A stretch of 64,000 nt of DNA from Flavobacteriales bacterium (GTDB lineage Bacteria > Bacteroidota > Bacteroidia > CAIKAF01). The stretch spans positions 310,001-374,000 of the forward strand of contig JAGYKD010000003.1 in NCBI GenBank assembly GCA_018401695.1. Direction: 5' to 3'. Below the pieces are notes generated by a model. The model was not told the DNA's origin and made no database searches. It saw nothing but the letters and a program-made list of their open reading frames with translations. Shown here in pieces: positions 11,067 through 19,517 of this stretch (within the stretch, counting starts at the first letter, position 1; each line of letters starts with the position of its first letter). A program made the position numbers and the translations under genes.

Positions 11067-11633
11067 ATGAAAAATTTGATTGTTTTTGGTGCTCCAGGCG
11101 CCGGAAAAGGTACGCAGTCTGCACGTATTGTTCATAACCACCAATTGGTGCACCTGTCCACCGGAGAACTGTTTCGTGAGGCCTTGAAAAACCAAACCCC
11201 CGTGGGAATGGAAGCCAAGGCGTACCTTGATAAAGGACTTTTAGTGCCCGATGAAGTGGTCGTTCAAATGATTCGGGAGGCTTTGCATGCGCATGCAAAC
11301 GCCCCCGGATTTATTTTTGATGGATTTCCTAGAACCAAAGCTCAAGCCGCTGCATTGGACAAATTGCTTGAAGATATAAAGGCTCCAATTACCCATGTAA
11401 TTTTGCTCGAAGTCCCCGATGAGGAACTCAAGGAGCGCCTTAAAAAGCGCGCCGAAATTAGCGCTAGAAGCGATGATGCCAATCCCAACATCATCGAAAA
11501 GCGTATTGAGGTCTACAAAGCCGAAACCTACCCTCTAAGAGATTATTATGCCGAACACGGCAAGCTTTTTGTGGTGAACGGGGTAGGCAAAGAGGATGAA
11601 ATTGCACAAAAAATCCAAGCTATTATTGCTTAA
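11067..11633 (+). CDS. adk: Adenylate kinase (short form)
   Basis: Adenylate kinase balances ATP, ADP and AMP. The P-loop GAPGAGKGTQ is at residues 8-17, and STGELFR, DGFPRT and KRIEVYKAET follow in the expected order. At 188 residues it lacks the longer zinc-type LID domain, as usual in Bacteroidota. It ends at a strong terminator. Confidence 0.97.
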   Translation: MKNLIVFGAPGAGKGTQSARIVHNHQLVHLSTGELFREALKNQTPVGMEAKAYLDKGLLVPDEVVVQMIREALHAHANAPGFIFDGFPRTKAQAAALDKLLEDIKAPITHVILLEVPDEELKERLKKRAEISARSDDANPNIIEKRIEVYKAETYPLRDYYAEHGKLFVVNGVGKEDEIAQKIQAIIA

Positions 11634-11724
11634 ACCCAAGGCTTGTGCCCTGAGGTTTTTGGTTTGTGCTCGCTAGGGAAGACCACATAACTCTCCGGAA
11701 TTTACAGGTTTATTTGATTCAAAA

Positions 11725-11753
11725 AAAAAGAGCCGATTTTTCGGCTCTTTTTG
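11725..11753. terminator. Bidirectional terminator between adk and the Sua5-like gene
   Basis: AGAGCCGA (11729-11736) pairs with TCGGCTCT (11741-11748) around a TTTT loop. A run of A precedes and a run of T follows, so it can stop transcription from both convergent genes. Confidence 0.9.
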
Positions 11754-11779
11754 TGGATTAATGCCTAATGGAAATAGGT

Positions 11780-12397
11780 TTAGGCTACTTCTTCCAATGC
11801 TCCAATGCCTTTCCTAAGAATCACCACTTCGTTTCCTGTGCAGTCTAGGACCGTGCTGGCTTCGTTGTGGCCAAAACCGCCATCAACCACCATACCTACT
11901 TGCTTTTGATACCGCTCCCAAATAATTTCAGGGTCCGTAGTATACTCTAAAATTTCGTCTTCATCGTATACAGAGGTAGTCACCAAGGGGTGCCCCAAAG
12001 CCTCAATTACATGGAGCGGTATTTGATGGTTGGGAATACGCACGCCCAGTTCTTTGCGGTTGGGAAGGCTTTTCTTGAGGCTGTATGAAGCCGGCAAAAC
12101 AAAAGTAAAGGGTCCGGGCAAAAGCCTGCGCATAAGTTTATGCACCGGGTTTGAAAGTGGCCTCACGTAATCGTTGAGTCCGGAAATCTGGTGAAACATA
12201 TACGCGAATCGAGCCTTATCCTTACTAAGACCTTTAATTCTGGCCAGTTCTGCAATGGCTTCCGGCTGACTTCCATCGCATGCAAAGCAATAGACCGAAT
12301 CGGTTGGAAGAATGACCACCTGACCTTCCTTTAAGGCCTCGGTAATTTGCTCAATGTGTTTGGGGGCAGGATTCTTGGAATACACTTTAAGACGCAT
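11780..12397 (-). CDS. Sua5/YciO/YrdC-family protein (threonylcarbamoyl-AMP synthase-like)
   Basis: The fold binds L-threonine, bicarbonate and ATP in the first step of tRNA t6A synthesis; YciO-type paralogues have less certain roles. The 205-residue protein shows ILPTDSVYCFACD near residue 30, IKGLSKDK near 54, the LLPGPFTFVLPAS segment and GVRIPNH. The short form without the Sua5 extension, and the Y-C-F in place of Y-G-L after PTDT/S, point to the YciO branch. I therefore leave the symbol empty. It is convergent with adk. Confidence 0.85.
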   Translation of the reverse strand: MRLKVYSKNPAPKHIEQITEALKEGQVVILPTDSVYCFACDGSQPEAIAELARIKGLSKDKARFAYMFHQISGLNDYVRPLSNPVHKLMRRLLPGPFTFVLPASYSLKKSLPNRKELGVRIPNHQIPLHVIEALGHPLVTTSVYDEDEILEYTTDPEIIWERYQKQVGMVVDGGFGHNEASTVLDCTGNEVVILRKGIGALEEVA

Positions 12398-12444
12398 ACG
12401 TTTTTTGGGTTTGGGGGTTAAAAAGAACGCGGCGCCAGTAGGCT

Positions 12445-13104
12445 TTATCCTTGCTGCGCATTCCGGTGGTCGGCCAGGAACTTTTCAAGCCCTTGGTCGG
12501 TCAGTGGGTGCTTTAGTAAAGACAAAATTGGAGCTAAAGGGCAAGTAACTACATCGGCTCCTAATTCTGCACAGCGCACAATGTGCATGGCATGACGAAT
12601 ACTGGCGGCCAATACTTCCGTTTTGAATCCGTAGTTGTCGTAAATCTGCACGATTTGTCCGATGAGCTCAATGCCATCTGTCGAAACATCGTCCAAACGG
12701 CCAAGAAATGGAGATACATAGCTTGCTCCGGCTTTGGCAGCCAATAGAGCCTGACCTGCCGAAAAAACTAAAGTGCAATTGGTTTTAATCCCCTTGTCGC
12801 TAAAGTACCTGAGGGCCTTTACACCGTCTTGAATCATGGGTACTTTTACCACAATTTGCGGATGCAAGGCAGCCAACGCTTCTCCCTCCTTTACCATCTC
12901 TTCGAAGCTGGTGCTGATTACCTCTGCACTAACATCCCCATCCACTATAGAGCAAATGTCTAAATAGTGTTTTTTGATGTTTTCTTCTCCTGAAATGCCT
13001 TCCTTGGCCATAAGCGAGGGATTCGTAGTTACTCCATCCAATACGCCTAAGGCTTGTGCTTCCCGAATTTGATCCAAATTGGCTGTGTCAATAAAGAATT
13101 TCAT
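12445..13104 (-). CDS. Transaldolase / fructose-6-phosphate aldolase, small type
   Basis: A 219-residue class I aldolase of the FSA/TalC type, linking the pentose phosphate pathway and glycolysis. FIDTANL begins the barrel, TTNPSL is at 26-31, and the Schiff-base lysine is probably Lys87 in [14 protein letters not shown] and [12 protein letters not shown] are also diagnostic. Whether it acts as transaldolase or F6P aldolase cannot be told from these motifs; in Bacteroidota the transaldolase role is usual. Confidence 0.93.
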   Translation of the reverse strand: MKFFIDTANLDQIREAQALGVLDGVTTNPSLMAKEGISGEENIKKHYLDICSIVDGDVSAEVISTSFEEMVKEGEALAALHPQIVVKVPMIQDGVKALRYFSDKGIKTNCTLVFSAGQALLAAKAGASYVSPFLGRLDDVSTDGIELIGQIVQIYDNYGFKTEVLAASIRHAMHIVRCAELGADVVTCPLAPILSLLKHPLTDQGLEKFLADHRNAQQG

Positions 13105-13224
13105 GTGGTTGTGTAATTGAACCGTGAATTCAGCTTTCGGAAAACATTAGGGTAATGTAAGAAAAATGTTACCGATACTGCAAGTCGCCCGGCTATTTTT
13201 AATTTAAAAAAGGTCAAAGAAAAA

Positions 13225-13321
13225 GGGCAAGTTACTTGCATCGCACCGCTACAACCTTCTACCCTTGCTTCATTCCTGACCTGGGGGAGTTCAAAGGGAG
13301 CTGGTCGTACAAGACTTGCCC
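13225..13321 (-). ncRNA. ffs: Signal recognition particle small RNA (4.5S type)
   Basis: The ends pair: GGGCAAGT at 13225-13232 with ACTTGCCC at 13314-13321. On the minus strand the centre reads CCAGGTCAGGAATGAAGCA, the conserved SRP domain IV with its GGAA-type loop and asymmetric internal loop. A TACATTTG promoter box lies six bases upstream and a T-rich tract follows the 3' end. The RNA binds Ffh for membrane-protein targeting. The call rests on core sequence, hairpin ends and promoter spacing. Confidence 0.88.
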
Positions 13322-13326
13322 GGCCA

Positions 13327-13334
13327 CAAATGTA
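13327..13334 (-). promoter_or_regulatory. ffs promoter, -7 box TACATTTG
   Basis: TACATTTG on the minus strand ends just before the predicted 5' end of the SRP RNA. A TTG lies about 15 bases upstream. Confidence 0.65.
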
Positions 13335-13420
13335 TACATTTATTTAGTCCAACGAAGCTTTATTTCGCCCTGCTTTTTAACTATGCCCTTATAGTAACCT
13401 GCCTTTCCCACGGGTTTTCG

Positions 13421-13428
13421 TATCTTTG
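13421..13428 (+). promoter_or_regulatory. Glycosyltransferase promoter, -7 box TATCTTTG
   Basis: TATCTTTG fits TAnnTTTG and lies 58 bases before the ATG at 13487. Its position rules out starts upstream of about 13430. Confidence 0.6.
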
Positions 13429-13486
13429 CAGGCCAAATTCCTTTGATCTGAAAACGCTCCATCATTCGCATAGTCTAAACCTTAGC

Positions 13487-14437
13487 ATGGTCATTCCATT
13501 GCTCAACGAAGCAGAGTCCTTGCCCGAACTTTGCGCCTGGATTCACCGTGTGATGGACGCCCATCAATGGACCTACGAAATTTTACTCATCGACGACGGA
13601 TCTACCGACAATTCCTGGGAGGTTATTGGCCAATTAAGCCAAGAAAACCCCAACATCAAGGGCATCTCTTTCCGTAGAAATTACGGCAAATCAGCAGCCC
13701 TCAATACCGGATTTGCCGAAGCACGTGGTCAGATTATCGTAACCATGGATGCCGACCTCCAAGATAGTCCCGAAGAAATTCCCGAACTGCGCCGAAAAAT
13801 TTTAGAAGATGGCCTTGATTTGGTTTCCGGATGGAAACGCAAACGCTACGATCCGCTAAGCAAAACGCTTCCTACCAAACTCTTCAATTGGGCCACACGC
13901 AAACTCTCCGGAATTTACCTCCACGATTTTAACTGCGGACTCAAAGCCTATCGCTTCGAAGTCGTAAAAGCCATTGAGGTCTATGGCGAAATGCACCGCT
14001 ATATTCCCGTTATTGCCAAAGCCGCCGGCTTTAAAAAAATCGGAGAACAAGTAGTCCAACATCAAGCCCGAAAGTACGGCAGCTCTAAGTTTGGTATGGA
14101 ACGCTTTGTAAATGGTCTGCTCGACCTCATGTCCATTACCTTCATTAGCCGCTTCTCTAAAAAACCTATGCATTTTTTCGGCAGCTTGGGACTAATCGTA
14201 TTCGTGCTCGGCTTCTTTATGACGCTTTGGATGGGGGTGTATAAACTGGTGCTTACCTATGGGCTCAACGAACGCGCCGATCGAATTACCGATAGCCCCA
14301 TCTTTTATTTGGCCTTGCTCTCCATGGTGCTCGGTACCCAACTTTTTTTGGCCGGTTTTCTAGCCGAAATGGTCGCCAGAAATGCCCCGGACCGTAACCA
14401 TTACGAAATAAGAGACCGGTACCCCAACCATGGATAA
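13487..14437 (+). CDS. DPMS-like family 2 glycosyltransferase with C-terminal membrane segments
   Basis: The protein transfers a sugar to a lipid or polyprenyl carrier at the inner membrane. It has LLIDDGSTDNS near 33-43, MDADLQDSPEEIPE near 88-100, and a KYGSSKFG segment before two membrane helices at about 228-256 and 272-300. The first ATG after the promoter is 13487, giving 316 residues, but this begins inside the first strand of the fold (MVIPLLNE). The frame is open upstream and LNLS would complete the strand, so a non-ATG start between 13450 and 13487 is possible. The long version from 13316 is excluded because it runs through the SRP RNA and promoter. It overlaps the next glycosyltransferase by eight bases. 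Confidence 0.85.
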   Translation: MVIPLLNEAESLPELCAWIHRVMDAHQWTYEILLIDDGSTDNSWEVIGQLSQENPNIKGISFRRNYGKSAALNTGFAEARGQIIVTMDADLQDSPEEIPELRRKILEDGLDLVSGWKRKRYDPLSKTLPTKLFNWATRKLSGIYLHDFNCGLKAYRFEVVKAIEVYGEMHRYIPVIAKAAGFKKIGEQVVQHQARKYGSSKFGMERFVNGLLDLMSITFISRFSKKPMHFFGSLGLIVFVLGFFMTLWMGVYKLVLTYGLNERADRITDSPIFYLALLSMVLGTQLFLAGFLAEMVARNAPDRNHYEIRDRYPNHG

Positions 14438-15458
14438 ACTTTCGCTGTGGCATCGCGGCAAAAAGGATAAGGTGCGCTACAGCCTTATCTCACCTACCTT
14501 TAAACGGGCCGATGAGGTCGCGGAGTTTTTGGACTCCTTACAAGACCAAGATTTTCCTGATTTCGAAGTAATCTTGGCCGATGGAACCCCAGAACAATCT
14601 TTGGAGCAGGTAGCCGAGGCTCACCGGGGAAAACTCGACCTGCATTTCCTTTACCAATCGGGCTTGCCGGTGAGCGATGCACGTAATGCAGCCGCACAGG
14701 TGGCGCGTGGCACGTTTTTTATTTTTCTCGATTCCGATTGCCTTATTCCTCCCGATTATTTGAACAAAATCGAGGCCCACTTGAGCCTACAAGCCCTAGA
14801 CTTGTTTGGTGGACCCGATGCCGCACACCCCAACTTCACCCCGGTACAAAAGGCTATTTCCTATACCATGACCTCCTTGTTTACCACAGGAGGCATCCGT
14901 GGCAAAAAGCAGGGAATTGGCACTTTTCACCCACGTGGATTCAATATGGGCATTCGCGCCGATTGGTTTCGTAAGGTGGAGGGATACAATACCAAGCTGG
15001 TTTGCGGCGAAGATGTAGACCTCAGCATTCGACTCATTGCCGCCGGTGCAACATCCGCACTAATTCCGGAGGCTTTTGTATACCACAAACGACGCACCGA
15101 TTTCCGGAAGTTTTTTAAACAGGTATTCCGCTTCGGGGCAGCCCGCATTCACTTGTTTCGGCAGCACCCCGGTGAACTTAAAATCACCCATTTGTTTCCT
15201 GCCGTTTTTTTGCTTGCCCATCCCATAACTTTGCTTTTGTTTTTGATTTCCTGTCCTTTAGGCCTTTTGGCAAGTCTTGGTTTGGCCTTATACGGACTGG
15301 CTTTATTTCTGGATGCCTGGCGCAGCGAAAAAAGCCTTTGGGTCGCCCTTTTGTCGGTCCGCGCGGCCTGGACTCAGCTATTTGGCTACGGTTGGGGATT
15401 TTTGCGCAACCTTTGGGCCACCTATGTGCTCCGCAAAAAAGAGGGACTGCGTCTTTAA
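14430..15458 (+). CDS. Family 2 glycosyltransferase
   Basis: A 342-residue GT2 enzyme. The GT-A fold begins with YSLISPTFKRADEV, followed by ADGTPEQS (about 50-57), FLDSDCLIPP (about 99-108), and the GEDVDLSIR motif near 193 for the catalytic base region. Two or three hydrophobic segments at about 252-300 anchor it in the membrane. It is translationally coupled to the previous gene and probably acts on the same surface glycan. Donor and acceptor are unknown. Confidence 0.88.
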   Translation: MDKLSLWHRGKKDKVRYSLISPTFKRADEVAEFLDSLQDQDFPDFEVILADGTPEQSLEQVAEAHRGKLDLHFLYQSGLPVSDARNAAAQVARGTFFIFLDSDCLIPPDYLNKIEAHLSLQALDLFGGPDAAHPNFTPVQKAISYTMTSLFTTGGIRGKKQGIGTFHPRGFNMGIRADWFRKVEGYNTKLVCGEDVDLSIRLIAAGATSALIPEAFVYHKRRTDFRKFFKQVFRFGAARIHLFRQHPGELKITHLFPAVFLLAHPITLLLFLISCPLGLLASLGLALYGLALFLDAWRSEKSLWVALLSVRAAWTQLFGYGWGFLRNLWATYVLRKKEGLRL

Positions 15459-15469
15459 ACCCTTTTTTG

Positions 15470-15630
15470 TTTTGGGGGCCTTTTCCTGCTGTCTGCGGTA
15501 GTTGGTAGTCCAAAACACCCGGCATGCCGGCACTCCGGGGTCCCCGAAGTGTCGGGGCCTCCTCGCTGCACGGCCTGCCAAGGGTTTTGAACCACCAAGC
15601 TACCTGCTTCCATCAGGGGCCCGTGCCCAA
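15470..15630 (+). repeat. Structured intergenic repeat, copy 2
   Basis: Begins just after the glycosyltransferase stop. Arms near 15512-15532 and 15567-15588 pair (AAAAC.CC.GGC with GCC...GGGTTTT). The apex reads CCGGGGTC, a CCCGAA/TTCGGG-like hairpin, then GCCTCCTCGC, as in copy 3. Confidence 0.7.
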
Positions 15631-15765
15631 TGCAAAAATCCGAAATAGAGGAAATTATTGACCCTAATTGGTTCTTGCGAAGGTCTTTTTGCGGCAATTC
15701 TTGAGTGTAAAGAACGTTCCATTCGGACCAAAGCTTAGCATTAAGTTCCAAAACAAATGCGCCAT
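15631..15765. other. Spacer between convergent repeat copies 2 and 3
   Basis: About 135 bases that belong to neither element. On the minus strand a short open stretch encodes ELNAKLWSEWNVLYTQEL, which might be a relic of a gene, but I recognise no family and see no start or ribosome site. Confidence 0.3.
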
Positions 15766-15920
15766 CTGCGGCCCGGCGCAGGCGAAAAACCCGCAATGGG
15801 AAAGCTTAGGGGGGCGCGCCACGAGGAGGCTTTCCGAGCCTTCGGAAAGACCCCGCAGGGCCCGCCACACTTAGCTTTCCAATGAGGATTTGCAGCCGGA
15901 GACGGATAAGCCGCCCAGAC
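15766..15920 (-). repeat. Structured intergenic repeat, copy 3
   Basis: On the minus strand it starts directly after the stop of the transglutaminase-like gene. Arms GGAAAGCTTAGG (15799-15810) and CTTAGCTTTCC (15870-15880) pair. The apex is GCGGGGTC, a TTTCCGA/TCGGAAA hairpin, then GCCTCCTCG. It faces copy 2 tail to tail. Confidence 0.75.
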
Positions 15921-18005
15921 CTAAGTCCAAATAAAACTTCCTCTCCAATGCTTGTAAATTACCCGCATCCAATGCTCAAATGCTTTAAATTGGTCCGGGG
16001 CGAGTTCCCCAATATGGCTTTCCCATTGCCATTGAAGCCTCAGTTGGTTGGCCTTTAGCTCGATAAGGTTCCAAGATAGCTTTCCGTAATCGGAGCTAAT
16101 GTGGCCGGGAGTCAGCAGCCATTCAGGCATTTTAGGGGCTTGCATGGTTTCAGGCCAATGCATGCTAAGATCAAATGCAGAAGCTTGTGGGAAATCTTCG
16201 GCAAAACCTCCGGGAAAAGCGTCCAAAGAAGCCGGAGACAAAGGCATAGGAAATAAGCGCCTCAGATTCAAAGCAAAACCTCGTGCCGGATGGGTTTTGT
16301 GATGCAAAGGGTAGCTCAAGTTTGCGTCAAATAAAAATGGGGAAACCGAGGATAACTCTTTGGTTTTAATTGAAATATCTCCCAGGCTGTCGTTGGGAAG
16401 CGCTGTGGGAAGCAGGGCATAGTCCGGGTGTGCCAAACTGTCTACAAAACCATGCAGCAGTCGTCCGCGAAGAAGGGTAGACCAATCTCCCTTTAGGGAA
16501 ACCTCCATTTCTACACGGCTTTTTTGTGCTGCTTCAAAAAGAAACAAAGAAGCCCGAATATTCCTTTCTGCCGGGGTTTTGGAATGATTTTTGATTTCTT
16601 TGAGTTGGATGGGGATGCCTACCGGTCGGTTGAGCCAGTCGGCGTAGTCGCTGTTGATGGGAATATGCCAGTGCCTAATGCCCCTCAAATAAAAGGCAAG
16701 TTCGTTGGCTTCCCAGCCGAATGCGTGTTGGCGGGGCACCAGGTAGCTAAGACCGCTGTCGGTTTCAACGGCAAGGCCTTGCATGGGCCAATAGGGTGCC
16801 CAGTGCACCAAGCTATCTTCGGAGAGGGTGCGGTTTCGGTGTCTAAACAGCACCAAATAGGCTTTTGCACCGCTGCGGTAAATAAGCTCTTTATATACCC
16901 TAAAAAGACTCATTTGACGCAGAATACCTTGGCTTAAAAAGCTTCGTAACCGTTCCAGTTTTACGTCCTCACCTGCAAAAAAGAGGCTGTCGTTCTGAAA
17001 ACGGAATTGGTGGGTGAGCATGGCCTGAATTCGTCGCCAACTTTCGGGGGAGTTTCCACTAAAGGTATCCGGGACGGCATGGAGATACAAGCGGTTGAGC
17101 TGAAGAGATAGGGGACTAAAAGGGCCGGCAAAGAAGGAACCGGAGGGATTGGGTTGGTAGTCGGCTAATTCGGATAAAACATGGCGCCAATCCATGGCCT
17201 GCTTTTGCGGTTGGTAGGGGTCAGGTGCTCCAAAGCTTAGCCAGAGCATGTTTTCGGGGCGTTGAAAATAAGGTGCAGGGTTAATGGCCGGGATCTTGTG
17301 CATTTCGCTGCGCAATACCTTTCCGGAGAGGCTATCGAATTTCCAACCCTCGCTAAACATGAGCAAATAATGCTCCGGGGGTCTTCCAATAAGCTGTACT
17401 TCCAAACGTTGGGTAGGAACTTCTTGGTAGGGAATCAGTCGAAAGGTAGCAGGCATGTTGTATCTCAGCAAGATTTCCAACTCGTCTCCCGGCGCAAGTT
17501 CCAAGGCCCTAAAACCATAAGCCCAGGCCTGCACTCTAGATTTGTTGCCAATAAAGGAGCGGTTTAGGGCCCATTGTTTGAGCAAAACCTGGTGGGCGGT
17601 GTCGCCCTTTAATTTTCTGGCATCCAATTGCCGAATGTCCGATTCTCCAAACCAATGGGTCGGGTTTTTGCGGCGCGGGTAACGCAGCGGATCTACATTA
17701 AAAGGAATGTAAAAGTTATTGAAGCGCAGCAGACCCAATGCGTTTTTAAATAGCCAGCGCTGATATACCCGAATTTCTCTTTTGTTAAAATCTAAGCGCA
17801 ATTGCATGTCCAAGATGAGGGCATCTTCTTGGGAATATTCCGGGAGAGGTTCCATAACCACCGGGTGAAACTCCGACCAGTCGGTTCGGAAGTTTCGGTA
17901 CGAAAAGTCTTGAGAAAAAACAGAAAACGGAGCGCAAAACAGGCCAATCCAAAGCCCTAAGGTCAGGCAAATACCTGCAATAGAACCTGGCTTTGGGGAT
18001 TGCAT
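15921..18005 (-). CDS. Secreted transglutaminase-like protein, catalytic cysteine apparently lost
   Basis: A 694-residue exported protein with a signal peptide at 1-31 (ending VFSQ). The first third is beta-rich. The region near 380-470 (REDVKLERLRSFLS-like segment, then SLFRVYKELIYRSGAKAYLVLFRHRNR) resembles the transglutaminase core of DUF3857-type proteins. At the place where those have a nucleophilic cysteine this protein has RQMSLF, so I doubt it is an active protease or transglutaminase. The start codon overlaps the previous stop (TAATG). Function unknown; it belongs with the PhoD-like and amidohydrolase genes in one operon. The homology call is tentative. Confidence 0.6.
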   Translation of the reverse strand: MQSPKPGSIAGICLTLGLWIGLFCAPFSVFSQDFSYRNFRTDWSEFHPVVMEPLPEYSQEDALILDMQLRLDFNKREIRVYQRWLFKNALGLLRFNNFYIPFNVDPLRYPRRKNPTHWFGESDIRQLDARKLKGDTAHQVLLKQWALNRSFIGNKSRVQAWAYGFRALELAPGDELEILLRYNMPATFRLIPYQEVPTQRLEVQLIGRPPEHYLLMFSEGWKFDSLSGKVLRSEMHKIPAINPAPYFQRPENMLWLSFGAPDPYQPQKQAMDWRHVLSELADYQPNPSGSFFAGPFSPLSLQLNRLYLHAVPDTFSGNSPESWRRIQAMLTHQFRFQNDSLFFAGEDVKLERLRSFLSQGILRQMSLFRVYKELIYRSGAKAYLVLFRHRNRTLSEDSLVHWAPYWPMQGLAVETDSGLSYLVPRQHAFGWEANELAFYLRGIRHWHIPINSDYADWLNRPVGIPIQLKEIKNHSKTPAERNIRASLFLFEAAQKSRVEMEVSLKGDWSTLLRGRLLHGFVDSLAHPDYALLPTALPNDSLGDISIKTKELSSVSPFLFDANLSYPLHHKTHPARGFALNLRRLFPMPLSPASLDAFPGGFAEDFPQASAFDLSMHWPETMQAPKMPEWLLTPGHISSDYGKLSWNLIELKANQLRLQWQWESHIGELAPDQFKAFEHWMRVIYKHWRGSFIWT

Positions 18006-19504
18006 TAGGGTTTGGGGATTTGGCGAATGCTGTGGGCCTGGTTGCTTTTAAGCTCAATAAACCGTGGCTCTTGGGAGGCTTCAAAATGCATGCTAAACCT
18101 GCCCTTATCGGGGATAACCTGTGCTTCAATCAAGCGGCCCCAGCGGTTGCGAACCAGGGCAACACCTCCTCTAAATTCTGTAGAATCAGAAAGGTAAAGA
18201 CTTTTAGGAGTTAATTGAACCTTAGTTTCTTGCTCGGTGTTTGCCTTTGGCATGGCTTTGCAAAAGGTGTAGGTCATTAAGGTTTCGGGTTCGGCTCGAG
18301 GCCCTTGAAGTCGGTAACCCTGTATTTGAAAGAGTAGAGCATCGTTTCCATCGTCTACTACTTTAATTTTGGCGTATTGTCCACTTCCCAGAGGGGGAAT
18401 GTGCACTCCTTCGGAGTAAGTGCCCCCCTTGTTGCTGCCAAAGCTCAAAAGTGCTCCGGCCTGCAGCACCGGAATGGCTTGTTGGCTAAGTTCAAAGTCA
18501 GTAGCGGAACTTCCATTATCCATGGCAAGCATGTGGGCATCTCCACAAATAAACATAAGCCTATCGTGTCCTAGATTTTGGAGAATGGATTGCAGTTGGC
18601 TGCGTTCTTGCGGAAAACCACCCCAATTGTCGTCTTCGGTGCCATACCAAGAAACCGAACTTACCAAAACGGTAAACAAACCCTCTTTGGCATGGGCTTG
18701 AAGCCTTTGTTCTAACCACTGCATTTGTCCGGGGTGCATAATTTTTTCGCGGCTTCGTTCAGAGCGTAAATCCATAAGTAAAAAAGCCACTCTCCCTTGT
18801 CGAAACTCACGTGCAATACCTGCGCCTTCTTGGTAAGGCTGGTGCGAAGGCACGGCTTGTTGGTAAGCCAGACGGGCTGCTGCTCCACAGGGACTTTCCC
18901 CCAGGCTGTTGTTGCCGCAAAAGTCATGGTCGTCCCACACATAAATCAAGGGCATTTTTGAAAACAATTGCTGCTCTGCTTCGCCCTGCAATACCCTCTG
19001 AATATAGGCTTTTCTATGGGGTTCGGCCCTTTCGGAGTTTGGGTTGGCATAATGCAAATCGCCCACATTTAAATAAAAGAGTGCCTCTTGTTTGGCCATA
19101 TGCGCATGCGCCGGGTTATTGGGAAAGAATCCGCAAGAGGAACTAAGAAAACTAAATGAGGTAGGCCCCTGGCTTAGGGTTTGGAATTGTCCGGGCTTTC
19201 CCTGGTTTTCTTGTTGGTTTTGAAAGTGGTAGAAATAGGTGGTATTCGGCAAAAGTTCAGAGGCTTCAAAGCTAAACCAGCCGGGAGCTCCCTCCACCGG
19301 ACGGCCTTTGATTTGATGTTCGCTACCGCGTGCAGGGTCAAACAACAGCCAATCTAAATCATTTGTATTGGGGGCAAACACCTTGGCTCGCACGCCATTA
19401 TCGGTAGGGGCACCTACCCAAGCCAGCCAATCCGAAGAATCCTGAGCCTTGAGGGCAGGCAAAAGCAGGGTGCAAATGCCTAAGAAAAAAAACAGTTTAT
19501 TCAT
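18005..19504 (-). CDS. PhoD-like metallophosphatase, secreted
   Basis: A 499-residue calcineurin-fold phosphatase or phosphodiesterase of the PhoD type. A signal peptide (1-20, ending LKAQ) follows the ATG at 19504; an upstream ATG at 19531 would delay it and overlap the previous gene. An N-terminal fibronectin-like domain precedes metal-binding motifs NVGDLHY (about 148), YVWDDHDFCGNN (about 186) and CGDAHM (about 316). PhoD enzymes release phosphate from phosphodiesters. A C-terminal beta domain (about 400-499) is extra. It sits 13 bases after the amidohydrolase stop. Confidence 0.88.
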   Translation of the reverse strand: MNKLFFFLGICTLLLPALKAQDSSDWLAWVGAPTDNGVRAKVFAPNTNDLDWLLFDPARGSEHQIKGRPVEGAPGWFSFEASELLPNTTYFYHFQNQQENQGKPGQFQTLSQGPTSFSFLSSSCGFFPNNPAHAHMAKQEALFYLNVGDLHYANPNSERAEPHRKAYIQRVLQGEAEQQLFSKMPLIYVWDDHDFCGNNSLGESPCGAAARLAYQQAVPSHQPYQEGAGIAREFRQGRVAFLLMDLRSERSREKIMHPGQMQWLEQRLQAHAKEGLFTVLVSSVSWYGTEDDNWGGFPQERSQLQSILQNLGHDRLMFICGDAHMLAMDNGSSATDFELSQQAIPVLQAGALLSFGSNKGGTYSEGVHIPPLGSGQYAKIKVVDDGNDALLFQIQGYRLQGPRAEPETLMTYTFCKAMPKANTEQETKVQLTPKSLYLSDSTEFRGGVALVRNRWGRLIEAQVIPDKGRFSMHFEASQEPRFIELKSNQAHSIRQIPKP

Positions 19505-19517
19505 ACCATATCCTTGC

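Noticed and set aside
13316-13486. N-terminal extension of the first glycosyltransferase
   Set aside because: It overlaps the SRP RNA gene and the promoter at 13421, and is unlike the family.
16524-16937. 137-codon open frame on the plus strand
   Set aside because: Antisense to the transglutaminase-like gene, which has signal peptide and operon context.
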